Shown: positions 8,136 through 17,935 of the stretch, one piece after another
How positions within the stretch are numbered: the stretch's first letter is position 1
How the letters are laid out: each line of letters opens with the position of its first letter
Source of the DNA: Chitinophaga terrae (ex Kim and Jung 2007)
GTDB lineage: Bacteria; Bacteroidota; Bacteroidia; Chitinophagales; Chitinophagaceae
DNA: 64,000 nucleotides
Assembly (NCBI RefSeq): GCF_900107795.1
Contig: NZ_FNRL01000001.1
Coordinates: 120,544 to 184,543, forward strand
Direction: 5' to 3'
Notes under the pieces: generated by a model
Told to the model about the DNA's origin: nothing
Databases searched by the model: none
The model's input: only the letters and a program-made list of their open reading frames with translations
Position numbers and translations under genes: made by a program

Positions 8136-10013
8136 ATGCATCGACACATAAAATCAGGGATATTCCTGGCCGTTATATGCCTCCTCGCTATTTCGGCCAG
8201 TGCCCAGTTTCCGGTTCAGCCTCGTCCTAAATCCGGATCTGTTATAGAGATCCTGCATGCAGACAGCCTGCTGATGATAGAGCACGACTCCGTCAGCCTC
8301 ACCAGGTTCGTAGGCAATACCCTCTTCAAACAAGGCACTACCCTCTTCAGTTGCGACAGCGCTGTAAAAAACAATAAATCAAACATCATCGACGCATACG
8401 GCAATATTCACATCAACCAGGCCGACAGTGTTCACATCTACGGCAATTACCTGAACTACGACGCCAACACAAGGATTGCCGTTCTCCGGGAAAATGCCAA
8501 ACTAACCGACGGAAAAGTAACCATCACCGGACCGGAACTGCAATACGACATGAATGCCAAGATCGGCTCCTACCAGACAGGCGGGCGGCTCGTGAATGGA
8601 AAAAGCGTTCTGACAAGCAACGAAGGTTACTACTACACGGAAACCAAAGAAATGCACTTCATCCAGAATGTATTACTGGTAGATCCGGAATATACCCTCA
8701 GCACATCGGAACTCCTTTATAACACCGGTACCAAAATAGCCACTTTCGTTGCTCCTACTACTATCAACAACAACGACAAAAGCGTAATGTACGCCACCAG
8801 CGGGTATTACGACACAGATAAAGGATACGGCAATTTCGGGAACAGGCCTACCATCGAAGACAGTACCAGCAGCATCACTGCCGATAATATCGAAATGGAC
8901 AGGGCAACCGGCATGGCCTATGCCACCGGTAACATGGTATACAGGGATACCACCCGCAAAATGTCGTTACTCGCCAACAAAGGCATTGTAAACCAGACAC
9001 AGAAAACAGTACTGGCCATTCAAAAACCTTTGCTGATCATGGAAAAGAATAAAGACACCATGTACCTGGCCGCAGATACCCTGTTTTCGGGCGTTATCAG
9101 GGCCAACGACAGTCTTTCCATTCCTTCAGTCGCAGGGCTTAAACGCATACCGGATCCGCCTACCAAGAACCTTAAAAGCGTCAAAACGATCAAGCCTCCT
9201 GATAAATTCCCGGCAACCATCCAACTGCCGGTAAAAGGCGCCAACTCCGATAATAAAAACCTGGACACCGTTCCCGGCAAACCGGCTATGGTAGTTCCGG
9301 ACAGCGTACTGGCTATCAATCGCCAGAAATTAGATCCCTCATTAAGCAAAAACATAAAAATTGCTCCGGAATCGAAGATCGAATTGCCGGATACGTCAAA
9401 AACCCTGACGCCACCCGTGGCTGCAAAAGCGGAGGACGATACCACCGAATTCAGGTACGTCCTGGCTTACCATAACGTAAGGATCTTCTCTGACTCTTTG
9501 CAGGGAGTGGCAGACAGCGTTTATTACAGTTCTCGCGATTCCATCTTCCGTTTCTATAAATCGCCGGTTTTATGGTCTAACAACACAACCCAGTTAAGCG
9601 GCGATACTATCTACATGTTCACCAAAAACCAGACTGCTGATAAAATGTTGTTGAAGAACAACGGGTTTATCATCAACGAAACAGGACCCAACATGTATAA
9701 CCAGATCAAAGGCAACGAGATCACCGGTTATGTGAAGGATGAAAAGCTGGACTGGATGCATGTGGAAGGAAATGCGGAAACTATTAACTATATTAAAGAT
9801 AAGGAAGACGCGTTCATGAGCGTTAACAAAACGCAGTCGGCCATTATCGACATCTATTTTAAGAACAGCGACGTTTACAAAGTTGTATTTATAAAAGACG
9901 GGGAAGGAACAATGTATCCTTTCACCCAACGTCCGATGGATCAGTTACAGTTAGAGAACTTTAAATGGGAAATAAAACGCAAACCCAAGACGAAGTATGA
10001 ATTGATGCAATAA
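8136..10013 (+). CDS. OstA-like (LptA-related) periplasmic protein
   Basis: A 625-residue secreted protein (signal peptide about 1-24, ending ISASAQF). It has two stretches of LptA/OstA-type beta-jellyroll repeats: about 30-310 (VIEILHADSLLM, GNTLFKQGTTLFSCDSA, YGNIHINQADSVHIYGN, KLTDGKVTITGPEL) and about 430-560 (YHNVRIFSDSLQGVADS, LSGDTIYMF, IKGNEITGY). A Pro/Lys-rich linker joins them. LptA-type proteins bridge LPS across the periplasm to LptD, encoded divergently nearby, so an LPS-transport role is likely. The start follows the MCE gene by six bp. A 13-bp hairpin follows the stop. Confidence 0.85.
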   Translation: MHRHIKSGIFLAVICLLAISASAQFPVQPRPKSGSVIEILHADSLLMIEHDSVSLTRFVGNTLFKQGTTLFSCDSAVKNNKSNIIDAYGNIHINQADSVHIYGNYLNYDANTRIAVLRENAKLTDGKVTITGPELQYDMNAKIGSYQTGGRLVNGKSVLTSNEGYYYTETKEMHFIQNVLLVDPEYTLSTSELLYNTGTKIATFVAPTTINNNDKSVMYATSGYYDTDKGYGNFGNRPTIEDSTSSITADNIEMDRATGMAYATGNMVYRDTTRKMSLLANKGIVNQTQKTVLAIQKPLLIMEKNKDTMYLAADTLFSGVIRANDSLSIPSVAGLKRIPDPPTKNLKSVKTIKPPDKFPATIQLPVKGANSDNKNLDTVPGKPAMVVPDSVLAINRQKLDPSLSKNIKIAPESKIELPDTSKTLTPPVAAKAEDDTTEFRYVLAYHNVRIFSDSLQGVADSVYYSSRDSIFRFYKSPVLWSNNTTQLSGDTIYMFTKNQTADKMLLKNNGFIINETGPNMYNQIKGNEITGYVKDEKLDWMHVEGNAETINYIKDKEDAFMSVNKTQSAIIDIYFKNSDVYKVVFIKDGEGTMYPFTQRPMDQLQLENFKWEIKRKPKTKYELMQ

Positions 10014-10036
10014 AAACCTTATTTTCAATACAGTTG

Positions 10037-10075
10037 CCGCGTTATTTCACCGCCCCCGGCCTTGAAATAACGCGG
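10037..10075 (+). terminator. Terminator-like hairpin after the OstA-like gene
   Basis: CCGCGTTATTTCA and TGAAATAACGCGG form a perfect 13-bp stem with a 13-nt loop, 23 bp beyond the stop. The following GTGTTATTAAA is only moderately T-rich. Confidence 0.6.
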
Positions 10076-10099
10076 TGTTATTAAAGCCCGGTCTTAGTT

Positions 10100-11311
10100 A
10101 TGATCCGTAATACAGTGAATATTGTTCGTGAGAAACTATTGTCTCCTATTTACACTTTCCTGAAAGACAGCCGCGCTGTGGGGATAATATTACTGGCATG
10201 CACCTTTGTTTCGATGTTGCTTGCCAACACTTCTACCGCAGAGGCCTACACTGGTTTCTGGACCAAACTCTTCGACCCGGCAGGCGAACATCATTATCAT
10301 TTAAACGGTCTTATATTACCCAACTCGTGGCTCCTGTGGATCAATGACGGGTTAATGGTCCTGTTCTTTTTCCTGGTAGGGATGGAGATAAAAAGGGAAT
10401 TGACGGTAGGAGAACTTTCTTCTGTCCGTAAAGCCATTTTGCCCGTTCTGGCAGCCATTGGCGGAATGATCTTCCCTGCAGTTATTTTTTCCGTCATTAA
10501 CCAGGGTACTCCTTATGCTCACGGCTGGGGAATACCAATGGCTACCGACATTGCCTTTTCGCTGGGTATTCTATCCCTGCTAACCAAACGGGTACCCGTG
10601 GCATTGAAGATCTTTCTTATGGCGCTGGCGATCATCGACGACCTTGGCGCCATCCTTACTATCGCCATTTTCTATACCCCGCACCTGGATATTAAATTCC
10701 TGCTGATAGGTATTTTCGTGTACCTGATACCGTTATGCCTGAACTATTTCAGGGTTAAAAGACTGATCTTCTATTTTATACCGGGGATCATTCTCTGGTA
10801 TTGCCTTTTCAATTCAGGCGTTCATGCAACTATTGCCGGTGTATTGCTGGCATTCAGCATCCCACAGGATAAAATTACAGCGTTGGTACATGGCCTGCAC
10901 GATCCTGTAAACTTTATTATCATGCCTGTTTTCGCGTTGGCCAACACAGCTATCATGCTGCCTGCCGATATTGCAGGCGCCTTACAGAATTCGCTGAGCT
11001 ATGGCGTGATGGCGGGACTGGTGTTAGGCAAACCATTGGGAATATTTTTATTCTCATTCCTGGCAGTAAAAACGAAGCTGGCAAAACTGCCATCTCAAAG
11101 CAGCTGGCTTCAGTTATTAGGCATTGGCGTTATTGCCGGAATTGGTTTTACGATGTCTATCTTCATAGCTTCTTTGGCGTATTCAGAGCGAGAATTGCAG
11201 ATCATTGCCATTATCTCCGTTATTGCAGCATCTTTGCTTGCAGGTATTGCGGGATATATTTTCCTTCGGCTTGTCCGACCTGTTGGCACTGTTATTGTAA
11301 GGCAACGGTAA
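10100..11311 (+). CDS. nhaA: Na+/H+ antiporter NhaA
   Basis: A 403-residue inner-membrane antiporter that exchanges sodium for protons in pH and salt balance. Twelve or so hydrophobic segments are visible. The key residues of NhaA are present: Asp150 in MATDIAF, and the pair Asp180-Asp181 in AIIDDLGAI, matching D133, D163 and D164 of E. coli. The N-terminal FFLVGMEIKREL block is also characteristic. A terminator separates it from the LPS genes, so it is probably a single-gene unit. The start ATG at 10100 directly precedes the hydrophilic N-terminal helix usual for NhaA. Confidence 0.96.
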   Translation: MIRNTVNIVREKLLSPIYTFLKDSRAVGIILLACTFVSMLLANTSTAEAYTGFWTKLFDPAGEHHYHLNGLILPNSWLLWINDGLMVLFFFLVGMEIKRELTVGELSSVRKAILPVLAAIGGMIFPAVIFSVINQGTPYAHGWGIPMATDIAFSLGILSLLTKRVPVALKIFLMALAIIDDLGAILTIAIFYTPHLDIKFLLIGIFVYLIPLCLNYFRVKRLIFYFIPGIILWYCLFNSGVHATIAGVLLAFSIPQDKITALVHGLHDPVNFIIMPVFALANTAIMLPADIAGALQNSLSYGVMAGLVLGKPLGIFLFSFLAVKTKLAKLPSQSSWLQLLGIGVIAGIGFTMSIFIASLAYSERELQIIAIISVIAASLLAGIAGYIFLRLVRPVGTVIVRQR

Positions 11312-11376
11312 CTTAAATTTATCGGAAAAATAACTTTCTGGAAAAGCCAATTTTAAAGTTTATCAAACAACAATCT

Positions 11377-11907
11377 ATGAAAAAAGTCGTGTTACTTCTT
11401 AGCCTGGTAGCTATAGTAGCCACTCAAGCCAACGCACAAAAGAGGAATTACCGCAGCAGTGGTAATGAAGCCGCTAATTACTCTACAGCCCTGGGTATCC
11501 GTTTGAACCCATGGGTGGTAGGTTTCACCATCAGGCATTTTATTACAGGTCCTCACGCCATAGAAGGATTGGTAACAACCAACCACTCACATAAGAACAA
11601 CGCAACTTTCACTGCTTTGTATGAATACAACTGGGGAATTGGTGTTCCTAACCTGAACATGTATGCAGGTGGCGGTGCGCACCTGGGATTTTACGATCGC
11701 CGCGATTATGATTGGGACAGGTATGTAGACAAAGGCAAAGGCGCCTATGTATCTCCGGGTCTGGATGGTATTATCGGTATCGAATACACGTTTAAAAATA
11801 TTCCGCTGAACATCAGTGCAGATTTAAAACCTTATGTTCAGTTCGTTGGGCCTACCAATTATATAGGCGAAGAAATCGGTGGTGTTTCTGCCAGGTTTAC
11901 TTTCTAA
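11377..11907 (+). CDS. Small outer-membrane beta-barrel protein
   Basis: A 176-residue secreted protein with a clear signal peptide (residues 1-20, ending TQANAQ). The mature part alternates polar and hydrophobic residues with many Gly, Tyr and Asn (ALGIRLNPWVVGFTIRHF, TALYEYNWGIG, NMYAGGGAHLGFYD, INLSADLKPYVQF) and ends in Phe, as expected for an eight-strand OmpA/OmpW-sized barrel. The exact function is not recognisable. It stands alone, followed by a good terminator. Confidence 0.75.
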   Translation: MKKVVLLLSLVAIVATQANAQKRNYRSSGNEAANYSTALGIRLNPWVVGFTIRHFITGPHAIEGLVTTNHSHKNNATFTALYEYNWGIGVPNLNMYAGGGAHLGFYDRRDYDWDRYVDKGKGAYVSPGLDGIIGIEYTFKNIPLNISADLKPYVQFVGPTNYIGEEIGGVSARFTF

Positions 11908-11930
11908 TTCCGGCATACCACTTTATTCAA

Positions 11931-11963
11931 CCGGGTCATGAGGCAAGCCATGGCCCGTTTTTT
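11931..11963 (+). terminator. Terminator after small outer-membrane gene
   Basis: CGGGTCATG pairs with CATGGCCCG (one bulge) and is followed by TTTTTTATTTT. Confidence 0.8.
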
Positions 11964-12038
11964 ATTTTACAGGCTTTGGGTTGAAGGATCGAAATTGCTG
12001 ATTTTGAATTATTTTTATTACCCAATCGCGTTAGAACT

Positions 12039-13556
12039 ATGAAGATCTTCTCCGCAGCACAGATAAGGGAAGCCGATCAATATACCATTCAACACGAACC
12101 CATCAGCAGCGCCGATCTTATGGAAAGGGCTGCAGGGAAATGTGCCGAATGGATAGAAGATCATTTTTCCCCTACCCAACCTGTGTATATCTTCTGCGGA
12201 AAAGGAAATAATGGCGGAGATGGCCTCGTTATCTCCAGGCTGTTGCAGGAACATGGCTACACCGTTCATACCTGCATTATTCAACATTCACCCAACGCCA
12301 GTGCAGATCATACCCTCAAATTACAGCAACTCAGGGAAGCGTTTCCCGCTAACATAACGGAGATCGGCGACCTCTCCGATTTTCCCGGACTTCCGGATAA
12401 TGCCATCATTGTAGACGCCCTTTTTGGAACAGGGATGAGCAGACCTGTAGAAGGCTGGCTTGCCGGGGTTATTCACCGGATCAACGACCTGCGCTCACAG
12501 CATACCGTTATCGCAATAGATCTGCCTTCCGGTATGATAGCCGATACCAGCAGCAACCATTTTGCCGTGGTAAAAGCTCATTATACCCTCAGTTTCGAGT
12601 TTTATAAACTGGCTTTCCTGTTGCCGGAGAATGCTGCATTAAGCGGGGAAGTACATATTCTTCCCATCGGTTTATCGCCCGATTATATTTTACATACCCC
12701 TACCCGTTATCACCTGACCGACAGGCAGATCATCCGTACTATTTATAAACCCCGAGACCCGTTTTCACATAAAGGCACTTATGGTCATGCCCTGCTGATA
12801 GCAGGAAGTTATGGCAAGATGGGAGCCGCCGTTCTGAGCGCCAGGGCCTGCATACGCGCCGGTGTAGGGCTGCTGTCATGCCATCTGCCCAAATGCGGGT
12901 ACGAGATCATGCAGATCAGCGAGCCCTGTGCAATGTGCATACCGGATAAAGACACTTATTTTAACACCCACTTCCACACCGGGCTGGCAGACGCGCGTTA
13001 TAAAGTGATAGGAATAGGCCCGGGGATAGACACCCAGCCTGAAACCGCCAGGTCGTTCGAACAGTTGCTACACTCGTGGCAGCAGCCAATGGTGATAGAC
13101 GCAGATGCCCTGAACCTGTTGGCAAAGAATCCGAAGTTGTTGCAGCTTGTTCCAAAAAACAGTATCTTAACTCCTCATCCTAAAGAATTTGAAAGATTGT
13201 TCGGACCTGCCCCTAATGACGTTGAAAGATTGGCCCTATTATCAAAAGAAGCAGTGTCCAGGCATTTATATATCTTGTTGAAAGGTAGGTATACTGCAAT
13301 GGCATGTCCGGATGGCAGTATTTATTTTAATCCCACCGGGAACCCGGGTATGGCAACAGGAGGCAGCGGAGATGTGCTGACCGGCATCCTTACCGGCTTA
13401 CTGGCGCAGGGATATACGTCGAAAGAAGCATTAATACTAGGCGTCTGGTTGCATGGATATGCGGGGGACATAGCAGCCGCGGAACATTCGCAGGAAGCTA
13501 TGACGGCAGGCGACATCATTACCGGGTTAGGGCAAGCCTTTAAAGAAGGTATCTGA
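12039..13556 (+). CDS. nnrD: Bifunctional NAD(P)H-hydrate epimerase / ADP-dependent dehydratase
   Basis: Repairs hydrated NADH and NADPH. The 505-residue protein is the usual fusion: an N-terminal YjeF_N epimerase (about 1-210) with GKGNNGGDG at 54-62, VDALFGTGM and AIDLPSGM, and a C-terminal ribokinase-like dehydratase (about 230-505) with HKGTYGHALLIAGSYGKMGAA, the DADALN core, TPHPKEFERL and the anion-hole GGSGDV at 441-446. Both active sites look intact. It appears to be a single gene flanked by non-coding DNA. Confidence 0.95.
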   Translation: MKIFSAAQIREADQYTIQHEPISSADLMERAAGKCAEWIEDHFSPTQPVYIFCGKGNNGGDGLVISRLLQEHGYTVHTCIIQHSPNASADHTLKLQQLREAFPANITEIGDLSDFPGLPDNAIIVDALFGTGMSRPVEGWLAGVIHRINDLRSQHTVIAIDLPSGMIADTSSNHFAVVKAHYTLSFEFYKLAFLLPENAALSGEVHILPIGLSPDYILHTPTRYHLTDRQIIRTIYKPRDPFSHKGTYGHALLIAGSYGKMGAAVLSARACIRAGVGLLSCHLPKCGYEIMQISEPCAMCIPDKDTYFNTHFHTGLADARYKVIGIGPGIDTQPETARSFEQLLHSWQQPMVIDADALNLLAKNPKLLQLVPKNSILTPHPKEFERLFGPAPNDVERLALLSKEAVSRHLYILLKGRYTAMACPDGSIYFNPTGNPGMATGGSGDVLTGILTGLLAQGYTSKEALILGVWLHGYAGDIAAAEHSQEAMTAGDIITGLGQAFKEGI

Positions 13557-13722
13557 TATTTTTTTCTTGCTGAAATGCCGACTAATGACCGATGTGCAGA
13601 ATAATTTTCCATTGCACTGCGCAATTAACAATTTATGTTTTATATTCATTTGAATATTTAGTGTAAATCCTATTTGCAAGAATAGCGCTTTTATCAACCT
13701 CGGATTTATAAATTTCACATAC

Positions 13723-15930
13723 ATGAATATCGTTTACCTCGTCCCATGTTTTGGATTATTGGCTTTGTTATTTACTGCCGTAAAAAGCTCCTGGGTTACC
13801 AAGCAGGATGCCGGCAATGATAAAATGAAAGAAATAGCTCAGCACATTGCTGAAGGCGCTATGGCATTTCTGAAATCAGAGTATAAAGTCCTTATTTACT
13901 TCGTTATTATAGCAGCCCTGTTACTTGGATACATGGGCGCTACACACGAAAATTCTCACTGGACCATCGCACTGGCCTTTATAATAGGCGCCTTTTTCTC
14001 TGCTACCGCGGGGTTTATTGGAATGAAAATAGCCACCAAGGCTAATGTAAGAACAGCCCAGGCAGCAAGAAGCAGTCTTGCCAAAGCTTTACAGGTATCT
14101 TTTACAGGAGGTTCCGTAATGGGTATGGGGGTTGCCGGTCTGGCAGTTCTCGGATTGGGATCCCTGTTCATTATATTGAAATCATATTTCGTTGCGGAAG
14201 CCAATACCGCCGAAATGATCAAAACAATTGAAGTACTGACCGGCTTTTCATTAGGCGCGGAAAGTATTGCGTTGTTTGCCCGCGTAGGCGGCGGTATCTA
14301 TACAAAAGCTGCCGACGTAGGGGCCGACCTGGTAGGTAAAGTAGAAGCCGGCATCCCGGAAGACGATCCGCGCAACCCAGCCACCATTGCCGATAACGTA
14401 GGCGATAACGTAGGAGACGTAGCCGGTATGGGAGCCGATCTTTTCGGTTCTTACGTAGCTACTGTACTCGCAACCATGGTGTTGGGCTCCGAAACCCTCT
14501 CGCACGACCAGTTTGGCGGAATTGCCCCTATCCTGCTGCCTATGCTCATTGCCGGTGCAGGTATCATCTTCTCCATTATTGCAACTTTCTTTGTACGCAT
14601 CAGCGATGCAGCGGGGTTAAACACTGCCGTGGTACAAAAAGCGCTGAACATGGGGAACTGGGGATCCATTATTCTCACCGCCGCTGCATCCTGGTTCCTG
14701 GTGTACTGGATCCTGCCGGATACAACAATGACCTTAAGGGGCCACGGCTTCACCAGCGGCCAGGTGTTTGGCGCCATCCTGGTAGGCCTTGCAGTGGGTA
14801 CGCTCATCAGTATTATCACCGAATATTATACGGCAATGGGTAAACGCCCTGTTAAATCCATCATCAAACAATCTGCTACCGGTGCTGCTACCAACATCAT
14901 CGGGGGCTTGTCTGTAGGTATGGAATCGACCATGCTGCCTATCCTGGTATTGGCGGCAGGTATTGCCGGCTCTTTCACCCTGGCTGGTTTATATGGCGTT
15001 GCCATTGCCGCCGCCGGTATGATGGCCACTACCGCCATGCAGCTGGCGATCGACGCCTTTGGTCCCATCGCCGATAACGCCGGTGGTATTGCCGAAATGA
15101 GCGAACTGCCTAAAGATGTAAGGGAAAAAACAGATATCCTGGATGCCGTAGGTAACACCACCGCAGCTACAGGTAAGGGGTTTGCCATCGCATCCGCCGC
15201 TTTGACCGCACTGGCATTGTTTGCTGCCTTCGTGGGCGTAGCAGGCATCCAGGGTATCGATATCTATAAAGCCAATGTACTGGCTGGCCTGTTCATCGGG
15301 GGTATGATACCGTTTATCTTCTCTTCCCTTGCTATAGCAGCCGTAGGCCGCGCCGCAATGTCAATGGTCCAGGAAGTACGCCGCCAGTTCCGGGAAATCC
15401 CGGGAATTATGGACGGCACGGGCAAACCGGAATACGATAAATGCGTGGCTATCTCTACCCAGGCATCCATCCGTGAAATGATGCTGCCTGGCGCTATCGC
15501 GCTGATAGCTCCTTTGCTGGTAGGATTCCTGGCCGGACCTGAAGTACTGGGAGGTTTCCTTGCCGGTGCAACTGTGAGCGGCGTATTAATGGGTATTTTC
15601 CAGAATAATGCCGGCGGCGCCTGGGATAATGCTAAAAAATCATTTGAAAAAGGCGTTGAGATCAACGGTGAAACCTATTATAAAAAATCAGAACCGCATA
15701 AAGCGTCTGTAACCGGCGATACCGTAGGCGATCCGTTTAAAGATACTTCCGGTCCTTCCATGAACATCCTCATTAAACTGATGTCTATCGTTTCCCTGGT
15801 TATTGCACCAACATTAGGACAGATGTACAAGACCAAAAGTACTCCTGCCCCGGATACCGCTAAAACAGCTCCCGTTCCGGCTAAAAAGGCGGCACAGAAA
15901 CCAACGGCCATGCTGCTGGATAAAAACTAA
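13723..15930 (+). CDS. hppA: Membrane-bound ion-pumping pyrophosphatase
   Basis: A 735-residue, about 16-segment pump that couples PPi hydrolysis to Na+ or H+ export. The substrate site is clear: [19 protein letters not shown] (about 190-208), DDPRNP (214-219), then the Asp-rich DNVGDNVGD segment. The sequence [10 protein letters not shown] at 477-486 has Ala at 481 where K+-independent pumps carry Lys, so it belongs to the K+-dependent class, which includes both Na+ and H+ pumps. The last 35 residues are a Lys/Pro/Ala tail beyond the usual end. A strong terminator follows. Confidence 0.95.
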   Translation: MNIVYLVPCFGLLALLFTAVKSSWVTKQDAGNDKMKEIAQHIAEGAMAFLKSEYKVLIYFVIIAALLLGYMGATHENSHWTIALAFIIGAFFSATAGFIGMKIATKANVRTAQAARSSLAKALQVSFTGGSVMGMGVAGLAVLGLGSLFIILKSYFVAEANTAEMIKTIEVLTGFSLGAESIALFARVGGGIYTKAADVGADLVGKVEAGIPEDDPRNPATIADNVGDNVGDVAGMGADLFGSYVATVLATMVLGSETLSHDQFGGIAPILLPMLIAGAGIIFSIIATFFVRISDAAGLNTAVVQKALNMGNWGSIILTAAASWFLVYWILPDTTMTLRGHGFTSGQVFGAILVGLAVGTLISIITEYYTAMGKRPVKSIIKQSATGAATNIIGGLSVGMESTMLPILVLAAGIAGSFTLAGLYGVAIAAAGMMATTAMQLAIDAFGPIADNAGGIAEMSELPKDVREKTDILDAVGNTTAATGKGFAIASAALTALALFAAFVGVAGIQGIDIYKANVLAGLFIGGMIPFIFSSLAIAAVGRAAMSMVQEVRRQFREIPGIMDGTGKPEYDKCVAISTQASIREMMLPGAIALIAPLLVGFLAGPEVLGGFLAGATVSGVLMGIFQNNAGGAWDNAKKSFEKGVEINGETYYKKSEPHKASVTGDTVGDPFKDTSGPSMNILIKLMSIVSLVIAPTLGQMYKTKSTPAPDTAKTAPVPAKKAAQKPTAMLLDKN

Positions 15931-15949
15931 TTCAATTTTGGTTGATACA

Positions 15950-15983
15950 AAAAGGCGCTCCTGCTCAGCAGGGGCGCTTTTTT
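15950..15983 (+). terminator. Terminator of hppA
   Basis: A GCGC-CCTGC / GCAGG-GCGC stem with one internal mismatch is followed by TTTTTT. Confidence 0.85.
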
Positions 15984-16027
15984 CATTTAATGCCCCTCTC
16001 CTCCCAAACCCATTTTTAAATATTTCT

Positions 16028-16058
16028 TTTGGAGAAATCACAAACTTGCCTAATTTTG
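16028..16058 (+). promoter_or_regulatory. Consensus Bacteroidota promoter (TTTG-N19-TAnnTTTG)
   Basis: TTTG at 16028-16031 and TAATTTTG at 16051-16058 are separated by exactly 19 bases, the published Bacteroidota primary-sigma consensus. It drives the gene at 16163, leaving a leader of about 100 bases that holds the palindrome at 16075-16095. Confidence 0.7.
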
Positions 16059-16074
16059 TACTGTAACAAAAATA

Positions 16075-16095
16075 ATTACAGTTTAAAACTGTAAT
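16075..16095 (+). promoter_or_regulatory. Palindromic operator ATTACAG-N7-CTGTAAT
   Basis: Seven-base perfect arms around an AT-rich centre (TTTAAAA) form a 21-bp near-perfect palindrome just downstream of the predicted transcription start for the gene at 16163. The position suggests a repressor site. The regulator is unknown. Confidence 0.55.
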
Positions 16096-16162
16096 AAATT
16101 ACATTACATTTAAAACAATCAGCCTGTCAGGCTGTATTTATCTGATCATAAAATATATCATT

Positions 16163-16792
16163 ATGAAAGTAGCTATTATCGGAGCATCAGGATTCATTGG
16201 CGCCGCTGTATTAGACGAAGCTTTGAGCAGGGGCCATGAGGTTACCGCCATTGTACGCCACCCGGAAAAGATTAAAGTCAGCAATCCCGGACTGACGGTA
16301 AAAAAAGGCGATACCACCAACGAAGCGGAATTGACTGAATTGCTGAAAGGCAGTGAAGCGGTGATCGTTGCTTACAAAACAGACGACACAGCCGAATCTG
16401 TAAAAGCTACCAATGCGTTGATAAACGCTGCCAGGAAGGATGGTATTAAAAGAGTATTGCTGGTAAGCGGCGCCGCCAGCCTGGAAGTAGCTCCCGGCAC
16501 GCTGTTGATCGATACGCCTCAATTCCCTGCAGAATGGAAAAACCTGGCTATTGCTACCAAAGAAGCGCTGGAAGTGATCAAACAGGCTAACGACCTGGAT
16601 TGGACAGCTTTAAGTCCTGCCATCATGATCGAACCCGGACCACGTACGGGTAAGTTCCGCCTCGGTACCAACCAGGTAGTGTTCAATGAGAAAGGGGAAA
16701 GTAAAATATCCAACGCCGATTATGCGGTAGCGTTAATTGATGAGTTGGAGCATCCTCAGCACATCAGGCAGCGTTTTACACTGGCATATTAA
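16163..16792 (+). CDS. NAD(P)H-binding Rossmann-fold protein (atypical SDR)
   Basis: A 209-residue protein of the NAD(P)-dependent epimerase-like family (YwnB/BVR-B type). The nucleotide-binding turn GASGFIGAAVLDEAL begins at residue 8, after the first beta strand VAIIG, followed by RGHEVTAIVRHPEK, the VIVAYK strand and KRVLLVSGAASL. The catalytic Tyr-x3-Lys of classical SDRs is not seen, as usual for this group. Likely a cytosolic NAD(P)H-dependent reductase or stress protein. A consensus promoter and palindrome upstream indicate its own regulation. It converges with the AraC gene. Confidence 0.8.
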   Translation: MKVAIIGASGFIGAAVLDEALSRGHEVTAIVRHPEKIKVSNPGLTVKKGDTTNEAELTELLKGSEAVIVAYKTDDTAESVKATNALINAARKDGIKRVLLVSGAASLEVAPGTLLIDTPQFPAEWKNLAIATKEALEVIKQANDLDWTALSPAIMIEPGPRTGKFRLGTNQVVFNEKGESKISNADYAVALIDELEHPQHIRQRFTLAY

Positions 16793-16819
16793 TATATTAT
16801 CTCCTACAGGTGAGGAAGC

Positions 16820-17827
16820 TTATTGCTTCCTTATCTGCAACGGGGTTACCCCGAAACGTTTCCTGAAAGCGTTGCTGAAATGTTGGGGAGAAGAATATCC
16901 CGCCTCTTCGGCTATCGCTGTCATACTCTGTTTTCCTTCCTGGATCATCTGGCGGGCAATATCCAGCCGGTGTTCGTTCAGGTAACCGAATACAGTATTG
17001 TTAAACAGCGCTTTAAAGCCTGATTTAAGTTTAAACTCATTCAACCCCACTTTTTTCGATAACTGGGCCAGGCTATATGGTTGCTGGATATTATTGATCA
17101 CCAGTTCCCGGGCGTAGTACAGCCGTTCCATATCCTGGGCCGAAATACCTTCTTTGCCACGGGGATACTCCAATATATTATTCTCCAGTTGATCGCACTG
17201 CAAGGCAAGCAGTTCCAGGGCCTTGGAATGGAAAAACAGCTTTTTTACCGGGCCATTAAAGGGGCAACGACGGATATCTGCAATTACCCGTTGCATACTG
17301 GCGGTAATTGGCAGGTTACGTTTGTTGTGCAGGGCTACAAACTTGTTTCCTGCAACCCGGTTGGCCACTTTGTCCAACACTTTCCCGTTGTTATCGGCTA
17401 ATTCCAGGAAACGGTCAGTAGAAAAGCTTAACCCGAAAAAGTGAATATTACTTTGCTTTTTAACGGTTGCAGACTCGGAATCGTGCGGGCTAAACAAAAG
17501 ATTATGCTCCAGGGTCGAAAACGCCTTTTTCCCTGCAATACCATCTATCGAGGCGGTGATCTGCCCCTGTTCCATGAAGAACAGTCCTACCCGGGGTTCT
17601 ATCTGGTCGGCTTTGATATTGATATTCTGGTAAGTGTCTGCTGTACAGAAAACAATGCTGATCCCATCGAAATGAAATTCCTGCAGGTTCGCTATCCCGA
17701 AATCCTTTTCAATAGCGTGAGACTCCTCCACGATGGTAGGGGAATGCACTATCTTCCTGTAATGTTCTGCCGGCATATCTTCTGTCATCAGCACATGCCT
17801 TTCATCATTCATAATCACTACGGCCAT
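16820..17827 (-). CDS. AraC-family transcriptional regulator
   Basis: A 335-residue regulator. The C-terminal 100 residues hold the double helix-turn-helix: YSLAQLSKKVGLNEFKLKSGFK and then SMTAIAEEAGYSSPQHFSNAFRKRFG with the family ending VTPLQIRKQ. The N-terminal 230 residues form a sensor region resembling PchR-type siderophore or metal-responsive regulators more than AraC sugar sensors. It is transcribed away from an HMA-like gene and a TonB receptor, which may be its targets. The ligand cannot be told from sequence. Confidence 0.9.
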   Translation of the reverse strand: MAVVIMNDERHVLMTEDMPAEHYRKIVHSPTIVEESHAIEKDFGIANLQEFHFDGISIVFCTADTYQNINIKADQIEPRVGLFFMEQGQITASIDGIAGKKAFSTLEHNLLFSPHDSESATVKKQSNIHFFGLSFSTDRFLELADNNGKVLDKVANRVAGNKFVALHNKRNLPITASMQRVIADIRRCPFNGPVKKLFFHSKALELLALQCDQLENNILEYPRGKEGISAQDMERLYYARELVINNIQQPYSLAQLSKKVGLNEFKLKSGFKALFNNTVFGYLNEHRLDIARQMIQEGKQSMTAIAEEAGYSSPQHFSNAFRKRFGVTPLQIRKQ

Positions 17828-17889
17828 AAAAAATCCGTTTAGTGTAAAAGATTATCCTTCTCGTGTAACAGTTGTATGGGATAACGATG

Positions 17890-17909
17890 GCAAATTTGCA
17901 TCAAAAATA
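17890..17909 (-). promoter_or_regulatory. Possible AraC promoter with GCAAATTTGC palindrome
   Basis: TATTTTTG on the minus strand (17902-17909) fits the -7 consensus. The adjoining perfect palindrome GCAAATTTGC (17890-17899) overlaps the expected start point and lies 36 bp before the divergent gene at 17936, so it could serve as a shared operator. Confidence 0.35.
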
Positions 17910-17935
17910 TTCCGATTAATTAAATTTTTCAACTC

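Noticed and set aside
14451..15665. Several antisense open frames inside hppA
   Set aside because: Low-complexity Ala/Pro/Ser translations typical of the reverse strand of a membrane-protein gene.
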